Shown: in pieces, positions 39,277 to 51,221 of the stretch
Numbering within the stretch: the first letter of the stretch is position 1
Layout: the number at the start of each line of letters is the position of its first letter
Assembly: GCA_963921425.1 (NCBI GenBank)
Contig: OY992832.1
Coordinates: 13,453,249-13,517,248 of the forward strand
Direction of reading: 5' to 3'
DNA length: 64,000 nt
Source: Dryas octopetala
Taxonomy: Eukaryota; Streptophyta; Magnoliopsida; Rosales; Rosaceae
Made by a program: the position numbers and the translations under genes
The notes under the pieces: model-generated
Databases searched by the model: none
Told to the model about the DNA's origin: nothing
What the model saw: only the letters and a program-made list of their open reading frames with translations

Positions 39277-40539
39277 ACAAGCCAATCCAATCATTCCATG
39301 CAGGGCACAATCTGCTGAACAGAAGCCGATAATCCACCATGTCTGTCCAAACCCAGCAACTCCGAAAAGAACGTATCGGATTTCAGAACACAATCCTCCC
39401 ACGTGTCAACCGCCTTCACACGTACCAAACCTCTCCCTCCAACTCCAACAACCCTCCCCTTTTCCTCCCAAACCCCCTATCCCTCCGTACAACTCCTCTC
39501 TCTTCAAATGTTATAGCGTGGGGGCCCCACATACCTGCCACGTAGAAAGGGGACCACACCCCCAGTGGGCCTAAGAGCTAGGGGCCTTCCGATTCTCTGT
39601 CGACGGTCTTAAAGACTCAAGGGAAGAGAGAGGCCCAAAAATGGAAAGAAAGTGGGGCCCGGTTGGTGACGTGGAGGGTCATGATTGGCAAAGATCTTCA
39701 CGAGGTTTCATGGGGTGTTTAGGACGGCGCGAGTGTCATGCACATCAGAGCAGGCTATGGACATGGACCGTAGTATTATTATTCAGAATTTCAGATGGGA
39801 TCACATGACACCCACATCGTATCGACACGACACGCGTCGGTTGGTCACGCGTTTGGAGTTGTAGTAATCTCAATTGCTTGACCAAAAATTTGGATGGCTA
39901 ATTGCCGCTATAGCATGCTTGATTTGTGTGCAAATTGTGTGTGGGGTTCTAGGCCCTCTAGCTTGCCTTCTATGAGAGTATCAATTACAGAAAGCTCAAT
40001 TAATTTGTGAATGATCAAAATCTTGGTAGTTGATGCTCTCTTGAATGAACCTGGATTGTGGTGTCTCTGTGCATGGCTAGCCAACTTAATTAGGTGAGGA
40101 TTTGGTGGGACATCCAAGGAATTGGATATTAGAGATTGGATTGGTGGTTCTAGATTTTGATTTCAACACTTGGGGACTAATTAATTCCTAGACAAGTCTC
40201 ATTGGGGTTTTTGGGATTGGTGTTCTCATGGTGTTGTGGACTGTAGTCTTAAATGGGGTGTTACTTAGTTGATAAAGAATGTCATGGCCATTTAGGTTTG
40301 CACTAGGGGATAGTAATTAATAACCAAATGTGAACCTTGAAAGAGACATACAAGATATGCATATATATTCTTCATGCATGTGATTATAAAAGCTAAAGGA
40401 TTGCTTTGGGTCATTATGGTTTTTATAACAACTCTCTGATTCATGATTCATCAACAAGTTTGCTTTCAATTTTAATGCTACTAGAAAAGAAAGGCAAGCA
40501 CATAAATGGGTACAAGAAAAAGAAACGAAAAAGATTTGT
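37035..40539. other. Intergenic region, no gene recognised
   Basis: Short open frames here do not resemble known proteins. The region holds a (GA)n run at 39243-39274 and, at about 39205-39860, a GC-richer stretch with CACGTG hexamers (39205-39210, 39400-39405) and other ACGT-core sites. This stretch could be a distal regulatory region or an unrecognised non-coding transcript. 38520-38650 contains inverted TACCACA / TGTGGTA fragments, perhaps a MITE remnant. Confidence 0.5.
39243..39274. repeat. (GA)n microsatellite
   Basis: Uninterrupted GA run of about 32 bp. Confidence 0.9.
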
Positions 40540-40739
40540 NNNNNNNNNNNNNNNNNNNNNNNNNNNNNNNNNNNNNNNNNNNNNNNNNNNNNNNNNNNNN
40601 NNNNNNNNNNNNNNNNNNNNNNNNNNNNNNNNNNNNNNNNNNNNNNNNNNNNNNNNNNNNNNNNNNNNNNNNNNNNNNNNNNNNNNNNNNNNNNNNNNNN
40701 NNNNNNNNNNNNNNNNNNNNNNNNNNNNNNNNNNNNNNN
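40540..40739. other. Assembly gap, 200 N
   Basis: Exactly 200 consecutive N. The round number suggests a placeholder of unknown true length. The left flank ends in A-rich sequence and the right flank begins with GAAAGAAAAAAAA, so a low-complexity repeat probably caused the break. Confidence 0.98.
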
Positions 40740-41931
40740 GAAAGAAAAAAAATCAATATCGATCATATAGGAATTTGGATGTTAATTAAGTAATTCACAT
40801 GCATCGGAATAATATAACTTTTTTCATTTTTTCTTTCACAAAATACCTTTATGTTGCAGATAATTTATGGAGGACGTACTCTATTATTATATATTTTTTA
40901 TTTTGGATTTTTGTTCCGAATAAAATTTTAGCTATACTTTCTAACAAAAGATGAGTACGTACTCAGAGCTTTTTGATGTTAACATGTATGAAGTATATGA
41001 AGCAAGACATCATTACAAGGCTATAACATAGGTAGATTCACTTATTCATAGCCATACCTCACTCTATGATTTCCAGAGATACCACTACCACTGTACCATT
41101 GAACACTGTGTTAGACTGCTAGTGATCACCCTTCACACACAACCCACCACCTGATCATCAAGCTATAGAGACCCCCAAAACCCCATCAGCTAGCTATATA
41201 GCTACACCCTACCCCAATATCAGAGGATCATGATGACCCATATAGATATTACAATATTGCTTATATATATATGCTAATGGCAAAGCTATTAACTTTTTGA
41301 ATATAAAGCTCTAAAGGCCTCATAATTCGTTTACCAAATTTGCTAAGGCTGAAGCTGCTATGCAGCCTGTGCTACGTTGCCCCAACTTTGCTTGTTTTGG
41401 CACCTAGCCGCGCGCACCCAGGACAATACTCTCAGCTTGGTTTCCGACCAATGCCTGCAGCTACAAACTGGCCAATCCTATGGGTCCTTGACATGTGTCT
41501 CCGGGTTCTATGTTATGGTAACTTAACCTTCACGTGCATGTTAGCAATGTGTATTCCACACTTGTATGTCATTGGAGCGTGGTATACATGTGCATGCAAT
41601 ATAGGGTGGGTTTGGGCAAAGTGTTGATGGGATTTGTATTTTTCCTGAAATTGATGAGGTGCTATGTGCAAGCCTGGTTTTGCTATTTCAATGTCTTGGT
41701 TGAGAGGGCATTTGGAAGAGACAAGGTCACAAGGGTACTATGTAAAGAGAATTAGCAGAAAACATGGATGGGAAGTAGCAAAATCACTAGAGAACAAATT
41801 ACACAAACAAAGTGAGAGCAAAACAGAAAGAGACATGGCTATGTCCTTTTAGCCCTTCACACACACCCAGTACTTCTGGGCCTTCTGCCTCTCATTTCTT
41901 AAACTGGATCATATGCTCTCTCACACACACA

Positions 41932-41985
<54 letters not shown>

Positions 41986-42181
41986 TAATCTCCAAAACCC
42001 AAACTCCCTCTTCCGATCCACACTCATCAAAAAAACACACCCAACCCAAGAGCCAAAGCCAAAAACAGCCAAACTCTCTCTCTCGCACTCAGAAAACAAC
42101 AACCATTTTCAATCTTAAAACAAACCCAACTCTTCTTTTTCTCACTCTGATCAAAACCCAAGTGCTAGATTTTTTGTAGAA
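40740..42181. other. Intergenic and 5' flank of the SPL-like gene
   Basis: No exon recognised. It includes the presumed 5' leader of the SPL-like gene, with a (CT)n run at 41934-41983 about 200 bp before the ATG. CT-rich leaders are common in plant transcripts. Confidence 0.5.
41934..41983. repeat. (CT)n microsatellite in the probable 5' leader of the SPL-like gene
   Basis: An uninterrupted CT run of about 50 bp, preceded by a short CA run at 41922-41933. Confidence 0.9.
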
Positions 42182-43646
42182 ATGGCCACACCACTGCTAC
42201 TCATGGCCTCCGACCGGACCACCAAAACCCATTTTGGGTCCGAAGAATCCAAACCCGACCTGCCTACCAAAAGCACCAAAGGAACCAGGAAGTCCAGCAA
42301 AGCCCCAAACCCTAAAAAACAGCCCCAAAGAGGTCTAGGTGTGGCTCAGCTGGAGCGCCTCAGGCTCCAAGAAGGCCGGAAGAAAATGCCCGAAATACCC
42401 CAACTCCAAGTCCAACCACCTCTCAATCTTCCTCATCATGACCATCCGTTTTACTACCAAAACCCTACAACCCTCCCTGACCCGCTTGTCAGTGTTCCAG
42501 TTCAGTACGGTGCATCCAACTACAATGGACCCATGGTGATCAATGGCTCTGTTTTGATGGGTCATCATAGGATTGTTGGGAATGCTTCTGGGTTCGGTTA
42601 TGGGTCTTCTGGAGTGAACAATGTGGGAGGTTTGGTGATGGACCATGTCACGCTGGATCCGAACCCGTACGGAAATGGGGCTCCGGATCATAGGTTTCAA
42701 GCCGGGGCTGTGTACGAGACCTCGAAAGAGCTCTCTTCAATACCAAAGATTCAATCCTTGTCTCCTGGTTGCTGTGATCACTGCATCAAGGTGTATAGTT
42801 TTACTTTTTTCCGTTTGTTTTTTTTAAAAACAAAGAGATTATTTGCTTGGTTCCCGAGAAAACGTGGGAAAAATGATAAAAGTGAAATTTTGGAGCTACT
42901 GCTTGTTTCTTTAGTTGACGACTACTGTTACATCTATAAACTATTATATATTTCCTCATCTATTTTTTCATTTTTTGTAGAAGAAGCGTTTCGGTTGTGG
43001 GAATTACATGGGCTTTAACGGTGGCGGGAGAGACAAATCTGCGGCTATCTTGCCTTCCAACGGTTCTGATTTTCACGGAATATGGAATCCAGAAAGCATC
43101 CCATACTTTGCTGGGGACAGGGCGGCGGCGGCGGCGGCTGGGAGAACTGGCGGTTACTTGGGCCGCCGCCCCAATCTCGATCATGAGGTAGCTAGAACAA
43201 GAAACAAGTTTAATTTCTTTGATAAAATAGGAAAGCAATTAACATTAATCTAAGTCTAAAATGAATATATTTACTTAATATGTATTGAAAAAGTTAGTAT
43301 TCTATATTATTTTGGCGAATGATATGAAATCTGATTGGTTGGGTTAAATGGGGTTTTGTATTTTGTATAGGGTGTAGAGGTTCGAGCTGTGCACAGAAAG
43401 GGAAGCTCTGGTGGTGGTGTTTTCATGGAATATGAGTTTTTTCCTGCTGGAAAAAACAGTGGCAGAGGCATCAGCACTTGTCCCAAGGCCAAGGAGATAT
43501 TGCATAATATGAAACGAGCAGCTGCAGAAGCTGCTTCAGTTTCAGTGGGTAGTGAAGAACCTTCTGATATTACAGCTGCTACTAGTTATGGAGGGGCTGA
43601 CAGTTATTATACTCCTGTTGATTTGTCGCTCAAGCTTTCTTATTAG
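42182..43646 (+). CDS. SPL: SPOROCYTELESS/NOZZLE-like EAR-motif transcriptional repressor
   Basis: Three coding exons, 42182-42790, 42981-43187 and 43371-43646, give 363 residues in phase. The N-terminus MATPLLLMASD is followed by a basic stretch and the SPEAR helix RGLGVAQLERLRLQE (about 50-64). CDHCIKKKRFG spans the first exon junction, MEYEFFPAGKN lies near the C-terminus, and the protein ends in the EAR motif DLSLKL (356-361) plus SY. The order of these blocks (MAT start, RG.GVA.LER, C..C.KKKR, EYEFFP, DLSLKL end) matches Arabidopsis SPL/NZZ better than the shorter SPEAR/TIE paralogues. SPL recruits TOPLESS through the EAR motif and represses TCP factors in the nucleus; it is needed for sporocyte formation in anther and ovule. 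Position next to TRM5 and PHOS34 supports orthology with At4g27330. A GCG run encodes six Ala at about 43123-43139. Confidence 0.87.
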
Positions 43647-45400
43647 AACCAGAAGAAGGTGTCTGTTTTTGTGTTTCCCAAATCCCAATTACTATTATTA
43701 TTATATATTAATGCATCATGTGGGAAATTAAGAACCCAAATACTGCTTTTTGGTTCCCCTTTTGTTGCTAATCAATTGAACTGATCATATATATATATAT
43801 ATTATATATACATCCTGATCTCCAAATTAAGTTCCATACATACATATGCATGCATGTTTAAGCTCCTAGTTACTTTCTGCTATTGTTTTAATTCACAAGT
43901 TGCCATTATTTCTATCTTTGATCTTTTATAATTAGTTCGTTTAGATAATTAATTAAGCCTTGTTTTGGGGTTGGTTATGATTTCAATCTTGTTCTTTAGT
44001 TAACGTACTGTCTTTTATTACGCCCTATTTAAGGCCTACACCTTAGTAGTCTTTTGGAAGGAAATTAAAAATGTGACCAAAATCAATTGCAACAGTCCCA
44101 TTGTTGCTGTAAAATTTTACGTCAAGGGTTAAGCTAGTCAGCTGCAGCCATAAAATTGCTCATCAATTAAGTTTTTCAGATGTTGTTGGTAAATAAATAT
44201 AAAACATGATGAACATATTCTGGAATTAGTTGTGGCTTATAGCTCCAGAATCAGTGTTAAAGCACTTTACATCTGCACTTTATGGTCAAAGTTTGACTCT
44301 CTCTCATTTCTCTAAATAAAAACATATTTTTCTATAGGAAAAAAAACATATCCACTAATTATTAAGATTAATCTCACTAATTAAATTGTATGTTCAGAAC
44401 TTTTTTCTTATAACATTGTATGGATTTTAAGCATAGAGTAATCTATAAGTTCCTAATGATAGATAAATTATTTTCTAAAATATTAATTAGACAACCTTTG
44501 TCTTTTAAACAATTAATAGCATTTTTGGGGGTAGCTAGGAATCAATAAAAGCTTATATATATATGCATTGGAGGTCGAGATAGCTATATATATAATTTAT
44601 GTGCTGATCAGATCATCGAAAAGATTGAAGAAGAATGAACATAAGTCCTCGACCAGAGCAGTTTACATACAAGATATAAACAGACTGATCAGACTGAACT
44701 CAATAAAGAAGCTAGCTAGCTATATATGTATTACTTCAAAGCTGAAACTTGATCAAAGCCCTAGCTAGACCCTCTTCTTCTTCGCTAGCTACTATTGGTT
44801 TCCCTTTAAAAACGAATGAAGAATTGAAGATGGGTTTTTTTTCTTTTCTGTTCTAGAGTCAGTTTGTGTTTTTTATTTGCTGAAACACAGATAGGCATCT
44901 CTCCTTTCTGTTTATGGGAGTCAAGCAAACCCTTCTGGTATTTTTTGAAAAACGTGGAAAAGGTAGATAAAACTAGTGCTATATTATATAGCATAGCATA
45001 GCATATAATATTAACCTAGCTATAGGTTGTTCCTTTAACGACAGTAGTACACTAGTATACTGGTGTGTACTGAGTGAGTGGCTGCTGCTGAGAACAGCAG
45101 CAGGCACAACCTACAAGACCCACCTCAGGGCTCAGGGCTCAGGGCTCAGGCTCAGTAGTACAAATCTGTATTAATGGAGTGTATTGTATATATGCAGGCA
45201 GGTGCAGGTGACTGGGAGTACAAGTAAGGGTAGCTGCTGCAGCTGATGCCTCAATCCTCATGGAAGCTTTTTCTAACTCCCTTTTCATTGGTGGCTCAGT
45301 CTTCAACCTACCTACATTTTCTATATGCCCAGCTTTTGCTTTTTTTCTTCCTCTTTTCTGCTATATTCTTTTTGGTTAATTCATTATTTTAATCTAATAT

Positions 45401-45437
<37 letters not shown>

Positions 45438-46723
45438 TTCTATTTGTTTCCAAGTTAATGGCAACTTGATCCATATATGGTATCATGTAATTTTCTTTTT
45501 TTATTTATCATTAATTAAGAGAGACTACTAATTGCATATGACAATTTTAAATGTACTCACCAAAATGTAATAATTCATAAAGAATTAAGAAGAAGAAAAG
45601 GTTTATACAATATAACAGATATGAAAAAATAATTAATTAAAGTACGTATGTGGATACGTTTTCACTGAACTCACCATTTTATGTTGTTATCATGGTCAAT
45701 CAGGCACAAATTCACTATTTGTAATTAATAAATTAATCACCATTAATTTTATTTTATTTTTGGATAAATTTTTTTTAATGCAAATTTCCGTTGGATTTAT
45801 CTACAAACAGGAGGAAAAGGCATTTAAATTTGGGGTCTCTTTCAATAAAGTAGAGACTAATAATTACTAGGCTAATAATTGGTTATGTTTTTTCTGTTAG
45901 ACTTAAAATTGAATTGGGTTCTAATTACCTACATGAATTATATATGTCAGACACAATTAATTCAGTACGTCTGAAGTTATGAACACATGATTATTATGAT
46001 TTTAGTCCAATAGGAATTTGAACAAACCACCAAAACAATTAAACAGATTCTGTATTTGACCTATATATCTACATATATCATATGCCAATATTTTTATATA
46101 TATGCATGGAGGAGTAAAGATATATTGTGTTCGATCTGCATGTGTGTGTAAAAGGCGCTATGTGCAATTTATGCCATGGTCTAATACTCTAATTTAATCA
46201 GTGTTATTCTTGATTTCCCCCCTATAGGCTATACCTATGTGAGAAGCTCTTACATTTAACCTTATCATGATTTGCCTAAGATAATATCTTAATTCGCTTA
46301 TATATATTTATGTGGCTCTAAATTTGGGATTCTTGATTGAAGAATGTTTGGCTCCTAGCTTGCATGTAACGAGCCAAACAGGGTTATATATTATTCTTGA
46401 TTCATTAATTAGAGTTTGTTCAAAATGACCAAAATAGTACTTTTACCAACAAATTGGTGAGAGCTTATAACTTTTTTTGTCTTTACACCTATGATAAGAG
46501 TTTATTGCTCTTCCTTTAATAAGAAAAAAAATATCAACATACTAAGGGAGATTTTATTCACATCCTAAAGTTAAATCCAACACATTTTTTGTAACCTTGA
46601 AAACTCAATTTTGTCTTTTTCACAACACACAACAAAAAAAGTGTAGGATGCAGGACAAACATCTTATTTAACCTCTACTACACCTATTGTTCAAATTTAA
46701 CAATAAGGTAACATTTGTAAGTA
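43647..46723. other. Intergenic region, no gene recognised
   Basis: AT-rich, with TA runs (43788-43808, 45406-45434). A short repeat of CTCAGGG units lies at 45124-45155. Nothing coding was recognised. Confidence 0.5.
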
Positions 46724-46996
46724 TTAGGTCACATAGCTGGATCTGGTTACTAGCTGGCAGTTTAAACAAATCATTTTCAAGTCCACAGAGAGAGAGAGAG
46801 AGTCAAAGGAAAGAAAGAAAGTAGCATAAGCAAGAAGAAGAGAAAGCCAAACCACACGCACACACCGAAACACACTCGGAGCCGCCGTTGATCCAATCAC
46901 CACATCAAACATCGATGGTTTAATTTTCTGGCCAAATCTTTGTCTACATTCTCACCGAAATGATAGATTTCGACCACTGAACCAGCAACCAGGTCC

Positions 46997-47040
<44 letters not shown>

Positions 47041-48924
47041 GTGTGAAAGAATGCTCTGCTTGCAATTGTGTCAGAAACTATGGCCGAGTCGTTCTTTTGG
47101 TTTCATAGCAACTTTTCGTTTTCTATTTTGATTGTTTCTTTGATTTCCAATTTTGCAAATCCATATTTACCTCTATTTTGAGCTCATATCTGTAGTTGAT
47201 TACATTAAAATCGATTTTTCAGTTCACAGTTTCAATTGTAATTTCATAATTCTCAAATTGGATGTATCAATTTGAATTTGGAGTCACAGAATTCTTAAAT
47301 TCTTCATTATTGTAACAGTTTCAAACAAACTTTCTTATTCTTTGTGTTTTTTTTGGTCATTTTGTTGGTGTGCATATCTAACAAGTTTTTGAAATGTGGT
47401 ATGCAAATGAAGAGTGGTTGTGGTTAAATTTTAATGTTGTTTGTCGCTGTAAATTTTTTAAATTTGGCATGTGGTGTTTTATCCTTATGGCGTCTGAATG
47501 TTGGGCCTTCTAGAATGTTACCTAGAAGTTAATTTTTGTGGATTTGAATGTTAACTGCAAGTTAAATTTGTGAGCTTGAATATTTTTTATTAACTTTTTT
47601 AGTTGTCAATACTTTGAAATTAACCAACTCTAAAAAAAGAGACAGTAGCCACCCACCCACCCGAGCACCACCCTCTCTCATTTCGTCCCACCCACCACCA
47701 GCAGTAACTTCATCACGAGCATCCCCTCCCCTCTCCCAATCCTCCATCTCCTCTATGCACTGTGTCGCGGCACGCCATCACATTCCTCATCCCACTCTTT
47801 CTCTCTTTGTTCGATAGGAGATGGCGCGACAATGGATTTGCTACTGGCGGCTGGTGGGATAGAGGGAGGAGGGTGGATGGGTTCTGCCTTTTTTTTTTTT
47901 TTTTTTTTTTTTTCATTTTCTCCTTTAAAAAAAAAAAAATCTGATTGAGGGGCAAATTTGAAGGTCTCGGAGTAAAAATATAGATATAAGGTATTGTCTG
48001 TAGATTTTAGGGTATAAATAATTTTTCCCAATATATAAAATTAGCCATACATCATAAGCTTCTCACATTCTCTGATAGTTAGTTGAATGTCGTGGCTTAT
48101 TAATAAATAACTCTTTTTCCAAATACAATATTTTTAAGTGAAAGAAGGTTTATATCATGCAGCAATGCCCAACTCTACCAAACTAATAGCCAATTGCCTA
48201 ACAAAGGGTTGATTCTCGGTCTTTGTCAACATGACTAATTAATAATTAATATATATAGGTGGGGCATAAATTGGGTTAGATTCTTAACTCTTAAGTATCA
48301 ATTTTTATACTTAAATTATGTTGTGATTAAGCTTTAATTAATTAGATCATTCACATAATCAATATAAAACCCAACACCCATCCATTGTTATGCATGCCTA
48401 AGAAAAATGATATGTAATTCAGAAATAATTATTGTATATGACCAATACAGCTACATAGTGTTATCTTATTTACGTATTATAATATATATGATGACAAATT
48501 TATAAATTTAAGATTTAATATTTTAGAGATTAATAAATATACACATGTTATAATAGCACGTAATGCATCACTTACAGTCACACACAGTAATTTATATCTC
48601 GTCTCATCTGAATCTAATGGTCCAAAGACTTACTCATTGATCACAGGCCACTAAATTGTTAAGTTCAATTGTTCTGATGCCAACCTCAAGCAAATATTGG
48701 GCCAAATCCAAGCCCATTCAACTCTCTCTCAACTGAGGAAAGAAACATCTTGTCATTCTGTATTGGAATTTGGCATATACGCATAATAAACCAAATCATT
48801 CTCCACTCTCACAGCTCTTACTTTCCCACCCATTTTCCGACTAACCAAACAACCTGAGAACTAAAAACCACTCTCTCTCTCTCTCTGACTCTGAAATTTT
48901 CAGTCTGAACCCAAAAACCCCGAA
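46724..48924. other. Intergenic; promoter- or leader-like patch and low-complexity sequence
   Basis: 46790-47040 looks like a plant 5' leader: a GA run, CA-rich sequence and a 38-bp (CT)n at 47001-47038. No coding exon follows, so a non-coding transcript or a lost gene is possible. 47889-47914 is a T run followed by an A run at about 47927-47939. 48601-48924 is the probable PHOS34-like promoter and leader, with a CT run at 48870-48886. Confidence 0.4.
47001..47038. repeat. (CT)n microsatellite
   Basis: An uninterrupted CT run in the leader-like patch described above. Confidence 0.9.
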
Positions 48925-51221
48925 ATGATGAATCACCCGCAGCCCCCACAACCGCAAGACCCCGCCGACCCCCAACTCCCGAACATCCGAATCCACCACC
49001 CCTCCTCGCCACGTCACCACTCCTCCTCCGCTGGCTCCGCCGCCACCCCCACCCCCACGGCTGGGGCCCGCCGCCGCCTGGGCGTGGCCGTTGACCTCTC
49101 CGACGAGAGCGCCTACGCCGTCCGCTGGGCCGTGGACCACTACATCCGCCCCGGGGACGCCGTCATCCTCCTCCACGTCAGCCCCACCACCGTGCTCTTC
49201 GGCGCCGACTGGGGCTCAATCGACCTCTCCATCAACACCAGCGACGACTTCGACCCCGCAAACGACGTCGTCCACCACAACCACCAGTCCAAGCAGAAGC
49301 TCGAGCACGACTTCGACGCCTTCACCGCCTCCAAGGCAGCCGATATCGCCAAGCCGTTGAGGGAGGCGCAGATTCCCTACAAGATCCACATCGTGAAGGA
49401 CCACGACATGAAGGAGAGGCTGTGCTTGGAGGTCGAGCGGCTCGGGCTCAGCGCCGTCATCATGGGCAGCCGAGGGTTTGGTGCAATGAAGCGTGGCAGT
49501 GACGGTAGGCTTGGGAGTGTGAGCGATTATTGTGTGCATCACTGTGTTTGTCCTGTCGTGGTTGTACGGTATCCCGATGATAAGGACGACATCAATGGCG
49601 ACGGTGTTCGCGGTGCTGCTGCTGTTGTTGCGGTTAAAGAGAATGAGGAGGAAGAGGCCGTGATCAAGCCGGTAGCTGGCGACGAGCATCCAAAAGGTTA
49701 GGGATTTGACTCACATTTAGTTGCTAATGGTTTTCAATTTTGGGGTTTTCATTAGTTAATTGTGATTTAGATTGTTTTTATTAGCAATATTTGATAGTAA
49801 TTGTTGATTTATCATATTGGGTATGATTGCTTCACATTTGTGATATATGTATGAATGTGTATAGCATATATGATATGAGAGCTCCAAATGAGAACTTTGT
49901 TTTGTTTTGTGTCATTTTAGTGTTTACTATGTAATTAGATGAGCAGTCTACTTTCGGCAAAGAGAAGTTTGCAATTGTTATATCAAGTAAGGGCCTGGGC
50001 TCCTTATGGTTGTTTTTCTTCCAATGTATTGTGAACTGTAAATATCTTTCATTCTATCGTATGGATTTTCTGAGCGAAGGTTGACTAAGCAAATTTTGAT
50101 GTTTTGCATTGTTAACAACTCATGGCTGTTCTATGAAAGCGTTATGAGATTCTTTGAATGTGAAAATAGCATTTTGAATGAGCATATTGTATCCAAAAAT
50201 TAGCATGGAACTTTTCAATTTTAGTTTGTTTTACTTTTAGAGTTGCTTGGTCTTCATCTCTTTGTTTCTGGGTTCTAATCTTTTTCTTTCAATTTACAAT
50301 CCTTCATTAAATTATGTGCGTAGGGTTCTAAGCAACATTTACGATACTCATGCACTTGAGGTTCTGTTTAGCTTCTTCAATAACATTTCTTACCTATGAA
50401 AAGGAGAGAGTATTTTTTGGAATTAATTTTGCCTTTGCTGGCTTATGTGGGTAGTGCAGTCTGATTGTTGGCTTAGACAACAGCTAGGCCACCTCATTAG
50501 ATGGCAGAATGAGTTCCCCAATGGCAAAGTATAAGCAATATAATTATATTTTGTTTGAAATTGCAGCAAATTTTATAGGATTTGGCATGTTTTGAGCTAA
50601 TGCACATAGTTTGTTCTGTTATTGTTACATTCATTGGTTACTGTAATAGGTTTATGAGTTCTGGGATCTGTCTCTTCTGTACGAGTTAGTGTAGTGCTGT
50701 GCTATCAGTTATGACATTGACATTGTAGTACAATTTATATAATTATATACACACAAACACACAAACACACATACATATGTTTATTTAATCTCAAACCTTA
50801 TTTTTATAAGGGCATGCCACAAAAGTTGCAAGGAAAAGCTTCGTCCTCTTATTTGGCATGGTCGTAACAGTTTTATTGCGATTTGTTCTGGAATGGCTAA
50901 ACTGCCATTATTGTTCTTATGATGTTTCATTGTGTGTGTGTGTAATTTTTTTGAGATTGTTCAAAATGAGGGGAGATCAGAAAAATATGCTTGGGAATAT
51001 CATCTTGGCTTCAAATCTCGTTACAAAGTGTTGTTTCTGGATGTTCTTTTCCTTCAATGATAATGTCAGTTATGTTGTTCTGGTCAACAAAGAATTCTTA
51101 GATAGATGGTTTGTTCAATGAATTATTACCTATGCTTCCTTGTGCTCTGAGAGGGAATCTTTTGGATGGCTTGCATATGCATAACATTATATTGGTTTTT
51201 TGTCTTGTGACAGATGCTTAG
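48925..51221 (+). CDS. PHOS34: Universal stress protein, PHOS32/PHOS34 type
   Basis: The main exon 48925-49696 encodes 257 residues and a one-base remainder. A GT donor at 49697 and an acceptor before 51214 join it to an 8-nt coding exon (51214-51221) giving ..HPKDA and a stop, 259 residues in all. If the intron is kept, the protein ends ..HPKG at 49701. The USP fold spans about 51-216: RLGVAVDLSDESAYAVRWAV, then ILLHVSPT, then the nucleotide-binding GSRGFGAMKRGSDGRLGSVS (181-200) and VHHCVCPVVVVRYP. The longer spacing within the glycine motif is, as I recall it, typical of PHOS32/34. The Pro/His/Ser-rich N-terminus contains HHPSSPRHHS with a Ser-Pro site near residue 28. The Arabidopsis relatives are phosphorylated by MAP kinases at such a site after microbial elicitors. 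The Asp/Glu-rich tail is acidic. The 5' 500 bp is unusually GC-rich. Confidence 0.9.

Noticed and set aside
41340-41755. Open frames upstream of the SPL-like gene
   Set aside because: No similarity to a known protein and no splice link to the SPL-like exons.
47614-47955. Pro/Ser- and Lys-rich open frames around poly-T and poly-A runs
   Set aside because: Low-complexity sequence only.
48841-49689. Minus-strand and other-frame open frames over the PHOS34-like exon
   Set aside because: They come from high GC content. Only the plus frame from 48925 gives the USP motifs.
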